64,000 nucleotides of DNA, taken from CAYTID01 sp964437735. Lineage in GTDB: Bacteria; Bacteroidota; Ignavibacteria; UBA10030; BY39. A model generated the notes under the pieces. It did no database searches and was not told the origin of the DNA. It saw only the letters and a program-made list of their open reading frames with translations. The position numbers were made by a program, and so were the translations under genes. Positions 26,300 through 35,884 of the stretch are shown here, piece after piece. Each line of letters begins with the position of its first letter. Position 1 is the first letter of the stretch. The stretch covers positions 6,477 to 70,476 of the forward strand of contig CAYTID010000002.1 in the NCBI GenBank assembly GCA_964437735.1, in the 5' to 3' direction.

Positions 26300-27904
26300 T
26301 TAATCAAAAATTGAAATGCTAGTATCAGTTTTCCAATTTTTGTCATCAAGATTCGGGTAATCGGTAGTAAAATGCAAACCGCGGCTTTCTTTCCTGATCT
26401 GGGCACTTCGTATAATCAATTCTGCTGTCAAAGCAAGATTTCTTAATTCAATTAAACCCTCTGTGACCTTGGTTTTTTTATAGAAATGTTCGATTTCATC
26501 CTTTATAAATAAAATTCTTCTGAAAGCTCTGTCTAACCTAAGGTTTGATCGAACAATCCCAACATAGTCCCACATGATTTCCTGAATTTCACGTCTACCA
26601 TGTGAAATCAGAATCCATTCTTCCATATTAAATGTACCACTATCGTCCCAGCCTGGAATAGTTGGGAATTTTATATTGATTTTTTTATTCGATTCAATGG
26701 CAATAATAGAAGCCCGATGAGAGAACACAATAGCTTCAAGCAGTGAATTACTCGCGAGTCTGTTTGCCCCGTGTACACCGGACATTGTCACTTCACCGCA
26801 CGCCAGAAGATTTTTGATATTTGTTTTACCATCGATATCGGTAACAACTCCTCCGCAGGAATAATGGGCTGCCGGAACTACGGGGATCATTTCCTTTGTG
26901 ATATCAATTTTATATTTAGTAAGGCATGTGTTGTATATAAATGGAAATTTTTCTTTAACTGATTCTTCAGAGAGATGTGTCAAATCGAGCAAAACATTTT
27001 CATCACCTCGTTTTTTTAATTCAACATCTATGGCTCTGGCTACTATGTCACGAGGAGCTAATTCCAGGCGTTCATCATATTTTGGCATAAACCTATCGCC
27101 TGATTTTGTTCTCAGGAATGCACCAAATCCCCGAACTGCTTCAGATATTAGAAAAGCCGGCGATCCGGATTGATACATTGATGTTGGGTGAAATTGAATA
27201 AATTCCATGTTTCCGATCACTGCACCTGCGCGAAAAGCCATCGCAATCCCATCACCAGTTGCGATCAACGGGTTTGTTGTGTGTCGGTACACGTGCCCTA
27301 ATCCTCCTGTAGATAACATGGTAACATTTGCTAAAAATTTATGTACTACTCCCGAATCAGCATCTAATACGTATGCTCCCCAACAATGGATTTCAGAATA
27401 TTTTTGTACATCCAGCCCAAGATGATGTTCAGTAATGAGTTCAATAGCAATATGGTTTTCAAATACCCGAATATTTGGATGTCGAGATATTTCCTGCAGT
27501 AAGGCTCTTTCAATTTCGCGTCCTGTAAGATCCTCAGCATGAACAATTCTGTTACGTGAGTGCCCCCCCTCTCTTCCTAAATCAAATTTGTCCTGTTCTT
27601 TTGTAAACCGGGCACCGAAATCGATCAATTCTTTTAAACGTTGGGGTCCTTCAGTTACCAATATTCTGACGGCATCTTCATGACATAAACTTGAGCCCGT
27701 TTTCAATGTATCATTTATATGTAAATCAAATGAATCATCTGTACCAAAGACACTGGCAATACCTCCTTGCGCATAATTAGTATTAGATTCAGCTTTTTCT
27801 TTTTTGGTAATAACTGCAACCGTTCCGTGATGAGCTACCTTCAATGCGAAAGATAAGCCGGCAATCCCACTGCCGATCACTAAAAAATCTGTCCGAATTT
27901 CCAA
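26300..27904 (-). CDS. nadB: L-aspartate oxidase
   Basis: FAD enzyme that oxidises L-aspartate to iminoaspartate, the first step of de novo NAD synthesis. The 534-residue protein starts with the dinucleotide-binding fold IGSGIAGLSFALKVA and has the flavoprotein motifs TNYAQGGIASVFG, GREGGHSRNRIVHAEDLTG, EFIQFHPTS, HYSCGGVVTDIDG and HGANRLASNSLLEA. These separate it from succinate dehydrogenase flavoproteins. nadA and nadC are not in the window. Confidence 0.95.
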   Translation of the reverse strand: MEIRTDFLVIGSGIAGLSFALKVAHHGTVAVITKKEKAESNTNYAQGGIASVFGTDDSFDLHINDTLKTGSSLCHEDAVRILVTEGPQRLKELIDFGARFTKEQDKFDLGREGGHSRNRIVHAEDLTGREIERALLQEISRHPNIRVFENHIAIELITEHHLGLDVQKYSEIHCWGAYVLDADSGVVHKFLANVTMLSTGGLGHVYRHTTNPLIATGDGIAMAFRAGAVIGNMEFIQFHPTSMYQSGSPAFLISEAVRGFGAFLRTKSGDRFMPKYDERLELAPRDIVARAIDVELKKRGDENVLLDLTHLSEESVKEKFPFIYNTCLTKYKIDITKEMIPVVPAAHYSCGGVVTDIDGKTNIKNLLACGEVTMSGVHGANRLASNSLLEAIVFSHRASIIAIESNKKINIKFPTIPGWDDSGTFNMEEWILISHGRREIQEIMWDYVGIVRSNLRLDRAFRRILFIKDEIEHFYKKTKVTEGLIELRNLALTAELIIRSAQIRKESRGLHFTTDYPNLDDKNWKTDTSISIFD

Positions 27905-27920
27905 AATTTATATCCTATAT

Positions 27921-29096
27921 TTATAAAGTTTCAAAAACCGCTTCAAATTGACTAATCGCAAAATCGACTTCTTCTTTATTTAAAATCAATGGTGGTAGAA
28001 GTCGGATTACATTATTGTTTGTACAATTAACCAACACACCTTTATCTAATAAGCTCTTAACAATATTTGCACATTCTGTGTTAAGTTCAATTCCTATCAT
28101 CAATCCTCTTCCTCTAACTTCCTTTACTAAGGTGTGATATTTAACCATTAATTCATTCAGTTTTTGCCGGAAGTAAATTCCAACATTTTCAGCATTTTCC
28201 ATAACTCCATTATCTAAAATTTCTTTCAGGGTAACATATCCTGCGGCACATGCCACCGGATTACCGCCAAAAGTAGTCCCGTGAGCTCCGACTGTAAACA
28301 CATCGGCAACTTCTTTATTTCCAAGAAAAGCCCCAAGAGGCAGTCCGCCTCCAAGTGGCTTCGCAATAACAATGATATCGGGCTTCATGTTAAAATGTTC
28401 ATACGAAAATAATTTACCCGTACGTCCTAAACCAGACTGAATTTCATCTGCAATAAGTAAAAAATTGTATTTTTGTCTCAGTTCATTAATTTTCGTTAGA
28501 AAATTGGGTGAGGCTTCATTTATCCCCCCTTCGCCTTGTATTAATTCAATAACAATGGCTAATGTATTTTCGTTGATGCTTCCTTCCAGTTCTACGATGT
28601 CATTGTATTTACAAAAATTGGTATGTTCTAAAAAAGGTTCATATCCGTTCCTGTATTTTTGTCTTCCAGTTATTGAGAGCGACCCCATGGTTCTTCCGTG
28701 GAATGAACCATCGAAAGATAGAATGTCGGATTTGTTTCTCGATTTCCCCCATTTCCGTATTAATTTTATTGCTCCCTCCATCGCCTCCGTACCGCTGTTT
28801 GAAAAAAATATTTTTTCAAATCCGGTGTTATTTATTAATAATTCAGCTAATTCAATTTGAGGAGCCTGCAAAAATAAATTTGAAACATGTATGTAATTTT
28901 CGATTTGTTGTTTGATCGCATCTTTAATAATCCTATTATTGTATCCAAGGGCATTTACCGCAAGTCCCCCGAATAAATCCAAGTATCTCACACCACTTTT
29001 TGAAATTAAATAACAACCTTCACCTTTTTCAATTTCAATATCCAGACGCTGATAAGTTTTAAAAAAATATTTCTCTTCCTTTTCTTTAAGAGTCAT
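27921..29096 (-). CDS. Class III aminotransferase, acetylornithine aminotransferase-like
   Basis: PLP enzyme of 391 residues, fold type I. Motifs: SNSGTEAMEGAIKL, SFDGSFHGRTMGSL, ELIQGEGG, LLIADEIQSGLGRTG, the PLP Lys in VIAKPLGGGLPLGAF, and TTFGGNPVACAA. Overall it is closest to ArgD-type enzymes of arginine or lysine biosynthesis. No arg genes are nearby, so the amine substrate is uncertain. Its ATG overlaps the coaE stop by one base, and it lies 16 bases before nadB. Confidence 0.85.
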   Translation of the reverse strand: MTLKEKEEKYFFKTYQRLDIEIEKGEGCYLISKSGVRYLDLFGGLAVNALGYNNRIIKDAIKQQIENYIHVSNLFLQAPQIELAELLINNTGFEKIFFSNSGTEAMEGAIKLIRKWGKSRNKSDILSFDGSFHGRTMGSLSITGRQKYRNGYEPFLEHTNFCKYNDIVELEGSINENTLAIVIELIQGEGGINEASPNFLTKINELRQKYNFLLIADEIQSGLGRTGKLFSYEHFNMKPDIIVIAKPLGGGLPLGAFLGNKEVADVFTVGAHGTTFGGNPVACAAGYVTLKEILDNGVMENAENVGIYFRQKLNELMVKYHTLVKEVRGRGLMIGIELNTECANIVKSLLDKGVLVNCTNNNVIRLLPPLILNKEEVDFAISQFEAVFETL

Positions 29097-29704
29097 TAAT
29101 TGCCCGCCATTTTATTTAAAAGGTTATATAAAAATTTCACGTTTAATTCGAGGCGACTCAAGTTATCCCGGTTTTTTATTAAAAAATCCGAGAGCTTTAT
29201 TTTATTATTTTGATTCATCTGTGCTTTCAGGCGGTTGATAACATCTTCCCGGCAAATTGAATCACGTTTCATAACACGGTCAATACACATATCTTCCGGA
29301 GCATCAACAACAATCACATAATCCAGAATTTCATCGACCTTCGCTTCATATATCAACGCTGCTTCAATAAAAGCAGTTTTGTGATTTCCGGATTTTTCTA
29401 AAAGATCAAATTCATTTTTAATAAAATCGATAACTTTTGGGTGAACAATTTTTTCGAGTGTTTCTTTTAATTGTGAATCAAGAAAAATTAGCTTCGCAAG
29501 TTTTTTTCTATAGATAAAACCGTCGGGTAAATAAATATCTCCCCCAAACACTTTTTTCACCTTTTGTTTTATTACAGGTTCCGTATCAAGAAGATTTTTT
29601 GCAATTACATCTGCATAAAAAACTTTTGCTCCAAGTTTTTCCAGTATTTTGGAAACTTCCGATTTCCCCGTTCCAATACCTCCTGTAATTCCAATTTTAA
29701 GCAT
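29096..29704 (-). CDS. coaE: Dephospho-CoA kinase
   Basis: Final step of coenzyme A synthesis: phosphorylates the 3'-OH of dephospho-CoA. The 202 residues have the P-loop GITGGIGTGKSEV, the DADVIAK-like FYADVIAKNLL, the HPKV segment and the lid region DRVMKRDSI, all at expected positions. It overlaps the aminotransferase gene by one base. Confidence 0.95.
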   Translation of the reverse strand: MLKIGITGGIGTGKSEVSKILEKLGAKVFYADVIAKNLLDTEPVIKQKVKKVFGGDIYLPDGFIYRKKLAKLIFLDSQLKETLEKIVHPKVIDFIKNEFDLLEKSGNHKTAFIEAALIYEAKVDEILDYVIVVDAPEDMCIDRVMKRDSICREDVINRLKAQMNQNNKIKLSDFLIKNRDNLSRLELNVKFLYNLLNKMAGN

Positions 29705-29746
29705 TTTTCCTAAATGTAATATAAAAGCCAGTTAATTATTTATCCG

Positions 29747-31312
29747 TTATTTAGCGTATGAAACTACTCTGCGTTCTCTGATAATAGTAGCTTTTATTTG
29801 ACCGGGATATTCAAGCTCTTCTTCAATTTTTTTTGTTATATCGTGAGCGAGAAGATCAGCCCTTGCGTCATCTATTTTATCAGGCTCTACCATTACTCGT
29901 ATTTCTCTGCCGGCTTGTATAGCATAGCATTTTGATACTCCATCGAACGATTGAGCAAGTGTTTCTAATTTTTCTAATCGTTTTATATAACCCTCAACAG
30001 ATTCACGTCTCGCACCCGGACGAGCGCCGCTGACAGCATCAGCTGCCTGAACCAAAACTGCTATCGGTGTTTCCATTGGCATATCTTCATGATGCGATCC
30101 AATTACGTTAACAACGAGAGGATTTTCGTTGTATTTTTTTGCAAAATCATATCCGATCAGTGCATGCGGACCATCAACAGTTTTGTCGACAGTTTTTCCG
30201 AGATCATGAAGTAATCCCGCCCGTCTGGCAATAATTGCATCTAATCCCAATTCAGCAGCCATTATACCGGTTATATGAGCTACTTCCATACTGTGCGTCA
30301 GTAAATTTTGTCCGTATGACGACCTGTATCTCATTTTTCCGACACATTTTAATATTTCCGGATGTCCATTGTGAAGACCTAGTTCAAGAAAAGCGCTTTC
30401 GCCCGCCTTCAAAATTTCGTCTTCTACATCATTTTTAACTTTTTCAACAACCTCTTCTATTCGAGCCGGATGTATTCGACCATCCGACATAAGGCGCTCG
30501 AGAGATATTCGGGCAACTTCACGGCGAATAGGATCAAAAGAAGATAAAATCACAGCTTCAGGAGTATCATCGACTATTACATCAACACCGGTAGCAGATT
30601 CAAAGGCTCGTATATTTCTCCCCTCACGACCGATAATCCTTCCCTTCATCTCATCGCTTTGAATATTTAATACGCTTACCGTTGATTCAACCGAACAATC
30701 AGCGGCATATCTTTGAATTGATTGAATTACTAATTTTTGGGCATCTTGCTTAGCATCAATTTTCGCCTGATCCCTGATGTTCTTCATGATAGTTGCAGCT
30801 TCATTTTTAGTTTCTTGCAACAAATTATCCATCAGCATTTTTTTGGCTTCTTCTGAGGTTAATCCTGCTATTCTTTCCAGACGAATATTTTGGTCATGTT
30901 GGAGTTTGAGAACTTCTTGTGTCTTCTCATTAATCCATTTTGTCTTTATCTCAAAATCTTTTTTTTGTGCTATTTGTTCGAGATCTTTTTTATTAATAAG
31001 ATCGACTTTTTTATCAAAATTCTCTTCGCGCTGGGCTAATTGCTTTTCGAACGAAGCCAGTTTATTTTTTTTCTGATTTACTTCATTATCGAATTCTTGT
31101 TTTTTCTTGTACCATTCGTCCTTGACTTCAAGTAATTTTTCTTTTTTTATGGCGTTAGCTTCCTTTTCAGCATTTACGATAAACTGTTTTGCCCGTTCTT
31201 CCGCCGTTGCGATCTTATTTTGTCCACTTTTATTATTAAGATACCACCCCAGATAAAAGCAAACCACTATGGTTACCACGAACATGGGTATAAGTATGTA
31301 AATTTCAGTCAT
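29747..31312 (-). CDS. rny: Ribonuclease Y
   Basis: Membrane-anchored endoribonuclease that starts mRNA decay. The 521-residue protein has an N-terminal membrane helix (about residues 4-24), a long charged coiled coil (about 30-200), a KH domain with GRIIGREGRNIRAFESATGVD, and an HD domain with HSMEVAHITG and RAGLLHDLGK. The C-terminal EELEYPGQIKATIIRERR is the family end. It lies after the putative 6S RNA and zapA on the same strand, an arrangement I recall as common in Bacteroidota. Confidence 0.96.
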   Translation of the reverse strand: MTEIYILIPMFVVTIVVCFYLGWYLNNKSGQNKIATAEERAKQFIVNAEKEANAIKKEKLLEVKDEWYKKKQEFDNEVNQKKNKLASFEKQLAQREENFDKKVDLINKKDLEQIAQKKDFEIKTKWINEKTQEVLKLQHDQNIRLERIAGLTSEEAKKMLMDNLLQETKNEAATIMKNIRDQAKIDAKQDAQKLVIQSIQRYAADCSVESTVSVLNIQSDEMKGRIIGREGRNIRAFESATGVDVIVDDTPEAVILSSFDPIRREVARISLERLMSDGRIHPARIEEVVEKVKNDVEDEILKAGESAFLELGLHNGHPEILKCVGKMRYRSSYGQNLLTHSMEVAHITGIMAAELGLDAIIARRAGLLHDLGKTVDKTVDGPHALIGYDFAKKYNENPLVVNVIGSHHEDMPMETPIAVLVQAADAVSGARPGARRESVEGYIKRLEKLETLAQSFDGVSKCYAIQAGREIRVMVEPDKIDDARADLLAHDITKKIEEELEYPGQIKATIIRERRVVSYAK

Positions 31313-31341
31313 AAAAACTCCATATTTTCAAATTTATTTTA

Positions 31342-31566
31342 AAAAAAAAGCCACACTTAAACTATAGATCAAGGTCGTTAAGAACCTCATTTTAACACGG
31401 TGGGTACCTGCCAGGACGATTCTTACTTCCACTGTGGTGTATCGTTAAATACAACCATCCCGAATTTCGGGTGAGGCCTGTAATATGCCGCCCTTGAGTC
31501 AAGTTCCCTATAAATATAACTTGTCAGGTTCTTAATTTGTGTTGACTACGGTTAACGGTGTGGCTT
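31342..31566 (-). ncRNA. ssrS: Probable 6S RNA
   Basis: About 220 bases between zapA and rny that fold as one long interrupted hairpin. The closing stem GCCACAC/GTGTGGC (31558-31564 with 31350-31356) is followed by a T-run on the minus strand. Next is a perfect 10-bp helix TTAAGAACCT/AGGTTCTTAA (31526-31535 with 31378-31387). Inside are further hairpins CAAGTT/AACTTG (31518-31523 with 31500-31505) and an apical CCCGAA/TTCGGG at 31459-31471. A single stem with central bubbles and a site next to zapA are both typical of 6S RNA, the RNA that sequesters RNA polymerase. I cannot confirm the conserved bubble sequences, so a leader RNA of rny remains possible. Nothing else is in this 310-base spacer. 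Confidence 0.6.
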
Positions 31567-31622
31567 TAAAAAAGCACATTATTTATAAGAACAAGAAACT
31601 GATAGAAAATTATAAAATAACT

Positions 31623-31913
31623 TTATTGTTCGAGAATTTTATCAAGGTATTCATTCATTTTATTTATTTCTTCTTGAGCGCCATGAATGAACTTATTTGA
31701 TTTCTCGCGTTCCTTAAATAAGTCTTCAGTAATATTTAAGGCTGAAAGTACGGCAACAGTTAGCGGGGGTTGTTCAGGAATTTTATTATGTATCGAATGA
31801 ATCATTTCGTCGACATAATTTGCAACCTTTTTTGTCAATTCGTCACTCTCTCCACGTAATGGATACTCAGTGCCGAATATTTTTACCCTGATGCTTTTGC
31901 TATCAGTTGCCAT
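31623..31913 (-). CDS. zapA: Cell division protein ZapA
   Basis: FtsZ-ring stabilising protein. The 96 residues have the ZapA pattern: an N-terminal beta strand (SIRVKIFGTEYPLRGESDE) and VANYVDEMIHSI, followed by a C-terminal coiled coil. Length is normal. It lies between a small coiled-coil gene and the putative 6S RNA. Confidence 0.9.
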   Translation of the reverse strand: MATDSKSIRVKIFGTEYPLRGESDELTKKVANYVDEMIHSIHNKIPEQPPLTVAVLSALNITEDLFKEREKSNKFIHGAQEEINKMNEYLDKILEQ

Positions 31914-31980
31914 ATTTTTCTTTTTCGTAAGTTATTATTATTTCCAACTGTTAATTTTCCGTACCATGAGTCAATTTTGT

Positions 31981-32325
31981 TTACAAATGTGAGTTAATTT
32001 TTGAGATTAACTCGATAATCCGTTTTTTTAAAGCTTCCTTATCAGCGGGAGAGAGAGAATCATCACTAACTGATGTATATAATTTTGAGTTTTCTGATTT
32101 TAAGCGCGAAATCTCTAAATCTTTTTCGCTAATATTTTTTGTGATTCCCTCTAATTTCTCGACCAATTGGGAATATTGAAGTTTTAATTCTTTGTTTTCG
32201 TCCCGGAGCAGATAGATTACTTCAGATGTTTTCCGGATTTTTTCCCAAAGGGATTTTAATTCAGTCTCAATTTCTTTGTGATCTGTCATAGGTTTTAAAT
32301 TTGTGTCAAGATTTTGATATTCCAA
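31981..32325 (-). CDS. Small coiled-coil protein, possible division-associated
   Basis: Up to 114 residues, almost entirely predicted coiled coil (about 18-75) with heptad-like Leu/Ile spacing and a short C-terminal helix (ADKEALKKRIIELISKIN). No enzyme motif. A start at the internal Met13 (MTDHKEIE) is possible. Genes like this sit between pheT and zapA in related genomes; the position and the coiled coil suggest a ZapB-like or septum-associated role, but this is inference. Confidence 0.6.
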   Translation of the reverse strand: MEYQNLDTNLKPMTDHKEIETELKSLWEKIRKTSEVIYLLRDENKELKLQYSQLVEKLEGITKNISEKDLEISRLKSENSKLYTSVSDDSLSPADKEALKKRIIELISKINSHL

Positions 32326-32351
32326 GCCTAGAATCTCCTAAATTATTAGGA

Positions 32352-34766
32352 TTATTTTCTTAAAATTGCATTAAAATCTTTTTGTAAACCATTCACAACT
32401 TTATTTATAACTATATCAATTTCATTATCAGTTAAAGTCTTAATTCTGGATAAGAAATGTAATGAAAAAGCGCAACTTTTCTTATCTTTCCTTATTTGAT
32501 CGCCTTCATAAATATCAAATATCTCTACCGACACCAACAATTCTCCGGCATAGCTTGTTATCTTTGCTTTAATTTCAGCAACCGGAATTTTCCTTTCAAC
32601 CACAAATGCCAAATCTCGTGTTATCATTGGGAAACTTGGCAGCAATTTATATCGCTTCGTAACAGAGATAAATTTTCTTAATTTATCAATACTTAACTCA
32701 GCGACGGCTACATCTTGTTCAATATCATATTGCTTCAGGATTTCCTTACTAACACTTCCGATATATCCCACTTCAAAGTCTTCTATTTCAATGGATATCA
32801 CCGAATCAACTAAAGCTTTAGTAGTAGAATACGGAATAAATTTATATTTGTCAAGTAAAATTTTTTCAAAAAGATCTTGTATATCCCCTTTAATGTCAAA
32901 AATATCTGAAAACCGTTCATTCTGATACCATTTTTGAGTTTCTGAGAAACCTGTTCTGATCATTATCAGGCGTCGTTCTTCAATAAAATTTAATTTATTT
33001 CTCTCTTTTGCTTTTTCCGGGACTGTAAAATAGACCTTACCTAGTTCAAACAAATTTAAATTTTTATTTTGTCTATAAACATTATATCTGATGACTTCAA
33101 GCATTGATGTAAGCATTGATGTTCTCATCGAAGCCATATCTCGGCTTATCGGATTTAGTATTTCGACGAAATTCTCTGTTACTTGAGTTGCAGTATCCTT
33201 TCTTTGTAAACTATTTGTAATAACTTCGTTGAATCCGCGACCCGATAACCATATTGCAAATTCATCCTCAATGTTAAGCTCGGAAGATTTTGATGAAAAT
33301 TTTAAATTAGTAGATGTTTTGGTTTCAATATTATCGTACCCATACAGCCGCGCTATTTCCTCGATCAAATCGATTTCTCTTTCAATATCAGGACGATAAG
33401 TCGGTATACTAAATTTAATTTTCCCTTTGGTTGAAGATATTTTATTAATACCAATTGAAGATAGAATTCTAACTATTTCTGATTCCTTTAATTCAGTTCC
33501 TAAAATTTTGTTTACATTTTTTACTTGTAAATCTACTTTAAGCGGTTTTATCTTTAGTTTATATTTGTCGGCTATTTTTGATGATATTGATCCCCCGGCG
33601 ATTTCAACAATCAAATGAGCAGCACGTTCTATGGCATACGAAGTTATGTTCGGATCTGCTCCGCGTTCGAATCTTGTTGAGGCATTTGTGGATATCCCTA
33701 ATTTCTTTGATGTTGATCTGATATTTTGTGGATTAAAATAAGCGCTTTCAAGAAGAATGTTCACAGTATTTTCAGATATTTCAGAATCAGCGCCACCCAT
33801 TACCCCAGCGATGGCTAATGGCTTTTCGGCATCGCAAATTAACAGCATGCCTGCTTTTAATTCTCTGCCTTGGCTGTCGAGCGTTACTATATGTTCACCA
33901 TCAATAGCCTGTCTAACGATAATTTCTTGTCCTGCTATTTTATCATAATCAAAAGCATGAAGTGGTTGTCCGGTTTCCATTAACACGTAATTCGTTATAT
34001 CGACTATATTATTAATTGGACGAACACCAACCAACTGTAAACGTTCTTGCATCCATTTTGGTGATGCTTTTACTTTCACATCGGATAAAACCAATGCTGT
34101 ATATCTCGGACAGTTGAGGGTATCCAAAACATCTATTTTAATTGATTTGTTGGACTTAGATTTGAAATCTATCGGAGGTACATATAATTTCTTTTTTAAG
34201 GCTGCTGCAACTTCTCTTGCCACTCCAATATGATTTAAACAATCTGGTCTATTTGGTGTAATACCAATATCATAGACAATATCGTTTAAATTGAAAAATT
34301 CAGCTAATGGAACACCAATTTCCGCATCATTGTCCAACACTAAAATGCCATCTTTGTCAGAACCAATAGCTAATTCATAAGCTGAACATATCATTCCGTG
34401 TGATTCTATTCCCCTAATCATAACATTCGATAGTTGAAAAGGCTTTTTTTCCGGATCGTGTTGGTTTTGGAGAATGATTGCCCCAATCAAACCGACTGCA
34501 ACTTTTTGTCCGATTGCAACATTTTGTGCTCCGCAAACAATTTGTAATATCGCCGATTTAACATCAACTTTACAAACAGATAACTTATCAGCATTTGGGT
34601 GTTTGTTAACCTCCAGTACCGATCCAACTACAAAATTATCGTACTTTTTTCCCAAATACTCAATATATTCTACTTCCAAACCAGCTTTAGTTAATTTATC
34701 AGCAAGTTCTTCAGGTGATATATTAACTTTTACATAATCTTTTAACCAATTAAATGATATTTTCAT
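32352..34766 (-). CDS. pheT: Phenylalanine-tRNA ligase beta subunit
   Basis: Large subunit of the (alpha-beta)2 synthetase, 804 residues. Domain order: N-terminal tRNA-binding EMAP-like domain (VGSVLEVNKHPNADKLSVCKVDV), B3/B4 editing domain, B5 (core ARG-free), the class II-like catalytic remnant with EEIARLYGYDNIET, and the C-terminal ferredoxin-fold anticodon domain (FPMITRDLAFVVERKIPV). All are full length. It starts 3 bases after the pheS stop. Confidence 0.97.
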   Translation of the reverse strand: MKISFNWLKDYVKVNISPEELADKLTKAGLEVEYIEYLGKKYDNFVVGSVLEVNKHPNADKLSVCKVDVKSAILQIVCGAQNVAIGQKVAVGLIGAIILQNQHDPEKKPFQLSNVMIRGIESHGMICSAYELAIGSDKDGILVLDNDAEIGVPLAEFFNLNDIVYDIGITPNRPDCLNHIGVAREVAAALKKKLYVPPIDFKSKSNKSIKIDVLDTLNCPRYTALVLSDVKVKASPKWMQERLQLVGVRPINNIVDITNYVLMETGQPLHAFDYDKIAGQEIIVRQAIDGEHIVTLDSQGRELKAGMLLICDAEKPLAIAGVMGGADSEISENTVNILLESAYFNPQNIRSTSKKLGISTNASTRFERGADPNITSYAIERAAHLIVEIAGGSISSKIADKYKLKIKPLKVDLQVKNVNKILGTELKESEIVRILSSIGINKISSTKGKIKFSIPTYRPDIEREIDLIEEIARLYGYDNIETKTSTNLKFSSKSSELNIEDEFAIWLSGRGFNEVITNSLQRKDTATQVTENFVEILNPISRDMASMRTSMLTSMLEVIRYNVYRQNKNLNLFELGKVYFTVPEKAKERNKLNFIEERRLIMIRTGFSETQKWYQNERFSDIFDIKGDIQDLFEKILLDKYKFIPYSTTKALVDSVISIEIEDFEVGYIGSVSKEILKQYDIEQDVAVAELSIDKLRKFISVTKRYKLLPSFPMITRDLAFVVERKIPVAEIKAKITSYAGELLVSVEIFDIYEGDQIRKDKKSCAFSLHFLSRIKTLTDNEIDIVINKVVNGLQKDFNAILRK

Positions 34767-34769
34767 AAT

Positions 34770-35783
34770 TTATCGGAATTGTTTTAAAAATCGAATGTCA
34801 TTGTCAAATAATAGGCGAATATCATCAATACCATGGCGGAGCATAGCGATTCTTTCTATGCCCATTCCAAAAGCATACCCGCTTACTACATCTGGATCAT
34901 AGTTTACATTTTTATATAAATTCGGATCAACCATTCCGCATCCCAATATTTCTAACCATCCGGTATATTTACACACTCTGCATCCGCTTCCTGAACATAA
35001 AAAACATGTAATATCCATTTCAGCACTCGGTTCGGTGAAAGGAAAGAAACTCGGACGAAACCGATATTTTAACCTACTACCGTAAAATTGTTTAGCAAAT
35101 GCAACTAATGTCCCTTTCAACTCACTAAATGTAACACCCACATCGATATATAAACCCTCAACTTGATGAAATAAACAATAGCTGCGCGAACTAATTGCTT
35201 CATTTCTATAGACCCTCCCCGGAGCGATTATTCTTATTGGCGGCTTTTGTTTTTCCATTACACGAATTTGTACAGGAGAGGTATGAGTTCTTAGTAAAAT
35301 GTCTTCATTAATAAAAAAAGTATCTTGCATATCTCTGGCAGGATGATCTGGTGGGAAATTGAGTGCCTCGAAGTTATAATAATCACTCTCAATTTCAGGA
35401 CCAAGAGCAATTTCAAAACCCATTCGCAAGAATATTGATTTTATCTCATTCAAAGTTTGAGTTATCGGATGGATGGAACCAATATTTTTTTGTCTTCCGG
35501 GAAGTGTTAAATCTAAAAATTTCTCAGTAGTGCTTTCCGAAATTTCAAATTGCTTCTTTTTATTATCGTAAATATTCTGTGCGTGATTACGAAGCTCATT
35601 CAGTATTTTACCGATAGTCGGACGTTCATCAGAGGCTACATTTTTTAAATTTTCAAAAAGTTCGGCGATAAGACCTTTGCGCCCAAGGTACTTTACTCGG
35701 TAATTCTCCAATTCCTCTATTGAATCAACTATAGACAAATCATCAACGATTGCCCTTTTAAGATTTTCAATCTTTTCTTTCAT
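34770..35783 (-). CDS. pheS: Phenylalanine-tRNA ligase alpha subunit
   Basis: Catalytic subunit, 337 residues, class II synthetase. An N-terminal coiled-coil arm (about 1-90) is followed by motif 2 (RTHTSPVQIRVM...GRVYRNEAISSRS, FHQVEGLYID), RPSFFPFTEPSAEMDI and the motif 3 region GYAFGMGIERIAMLRHGI. An unusual CFLC...CRVC cluster (CFLCSGSGCRVCKYTGW) could bind zinc, as in some bacterial PheS. A terminator separates it from rplT. Confidence 0.97.
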   Translation of the reverse strand: MKEKIENLKRAIVDDLSIVDSIEELENYRVKYLGRKGLIAELFENLKNVASDERPTIGKILNELRNHAQNIYDNKKKQFEISESTTEKFLDLTLPGRQKNIGSIHPITQTLNEIKSIFLRMGFEIALGPEIESDYYNFEALNFPPDHPARDMQDTFFINEDILLRTHTSPVQIRVMEKQKPPIRIIAPGRVYRNEAISSRSYCLFHQVEGLYIDVGVTFSELKGTLVAFAKQFYGSRLKYRFRPSFFPFTEPSAEMDITCFLCSGSGCRVCKYTGWLEILGCGMVDPNLYKNVNYDPDVVSGYAFGMGIERIAMLRHGIDDIRLLFDNDIRFLKQFR

Positions 35784-35805
35784 TTATATCCTTTATGATA
35801 CAATT

Positions 35806-35877
35806 AAAAAAGAAAATCTTCCCATTCTCATAAATGAATATTATTCACAATCGTGAACAAAAGAAAATGGGAAGATT
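35806..35877 (-). terminator. Intrinsic terminator or attenuator between rplT and pheS
   Basis: On the minus strand a perfect 12-bp inverted repeat AATCTTCCCATT/AATGGGAAGATT (35866-35877 with 35815-35826) encloses a 39-base loop that holds its own hairpin (TTCAC/GTGAA), and is followed by TTTCTTTTTT. It should end the thrS-infC-rpmI-rplT transcript, or attenuate entry into pheST. Confidence 0.75.
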
Positions 35878-35884
35878 ATTTTAT

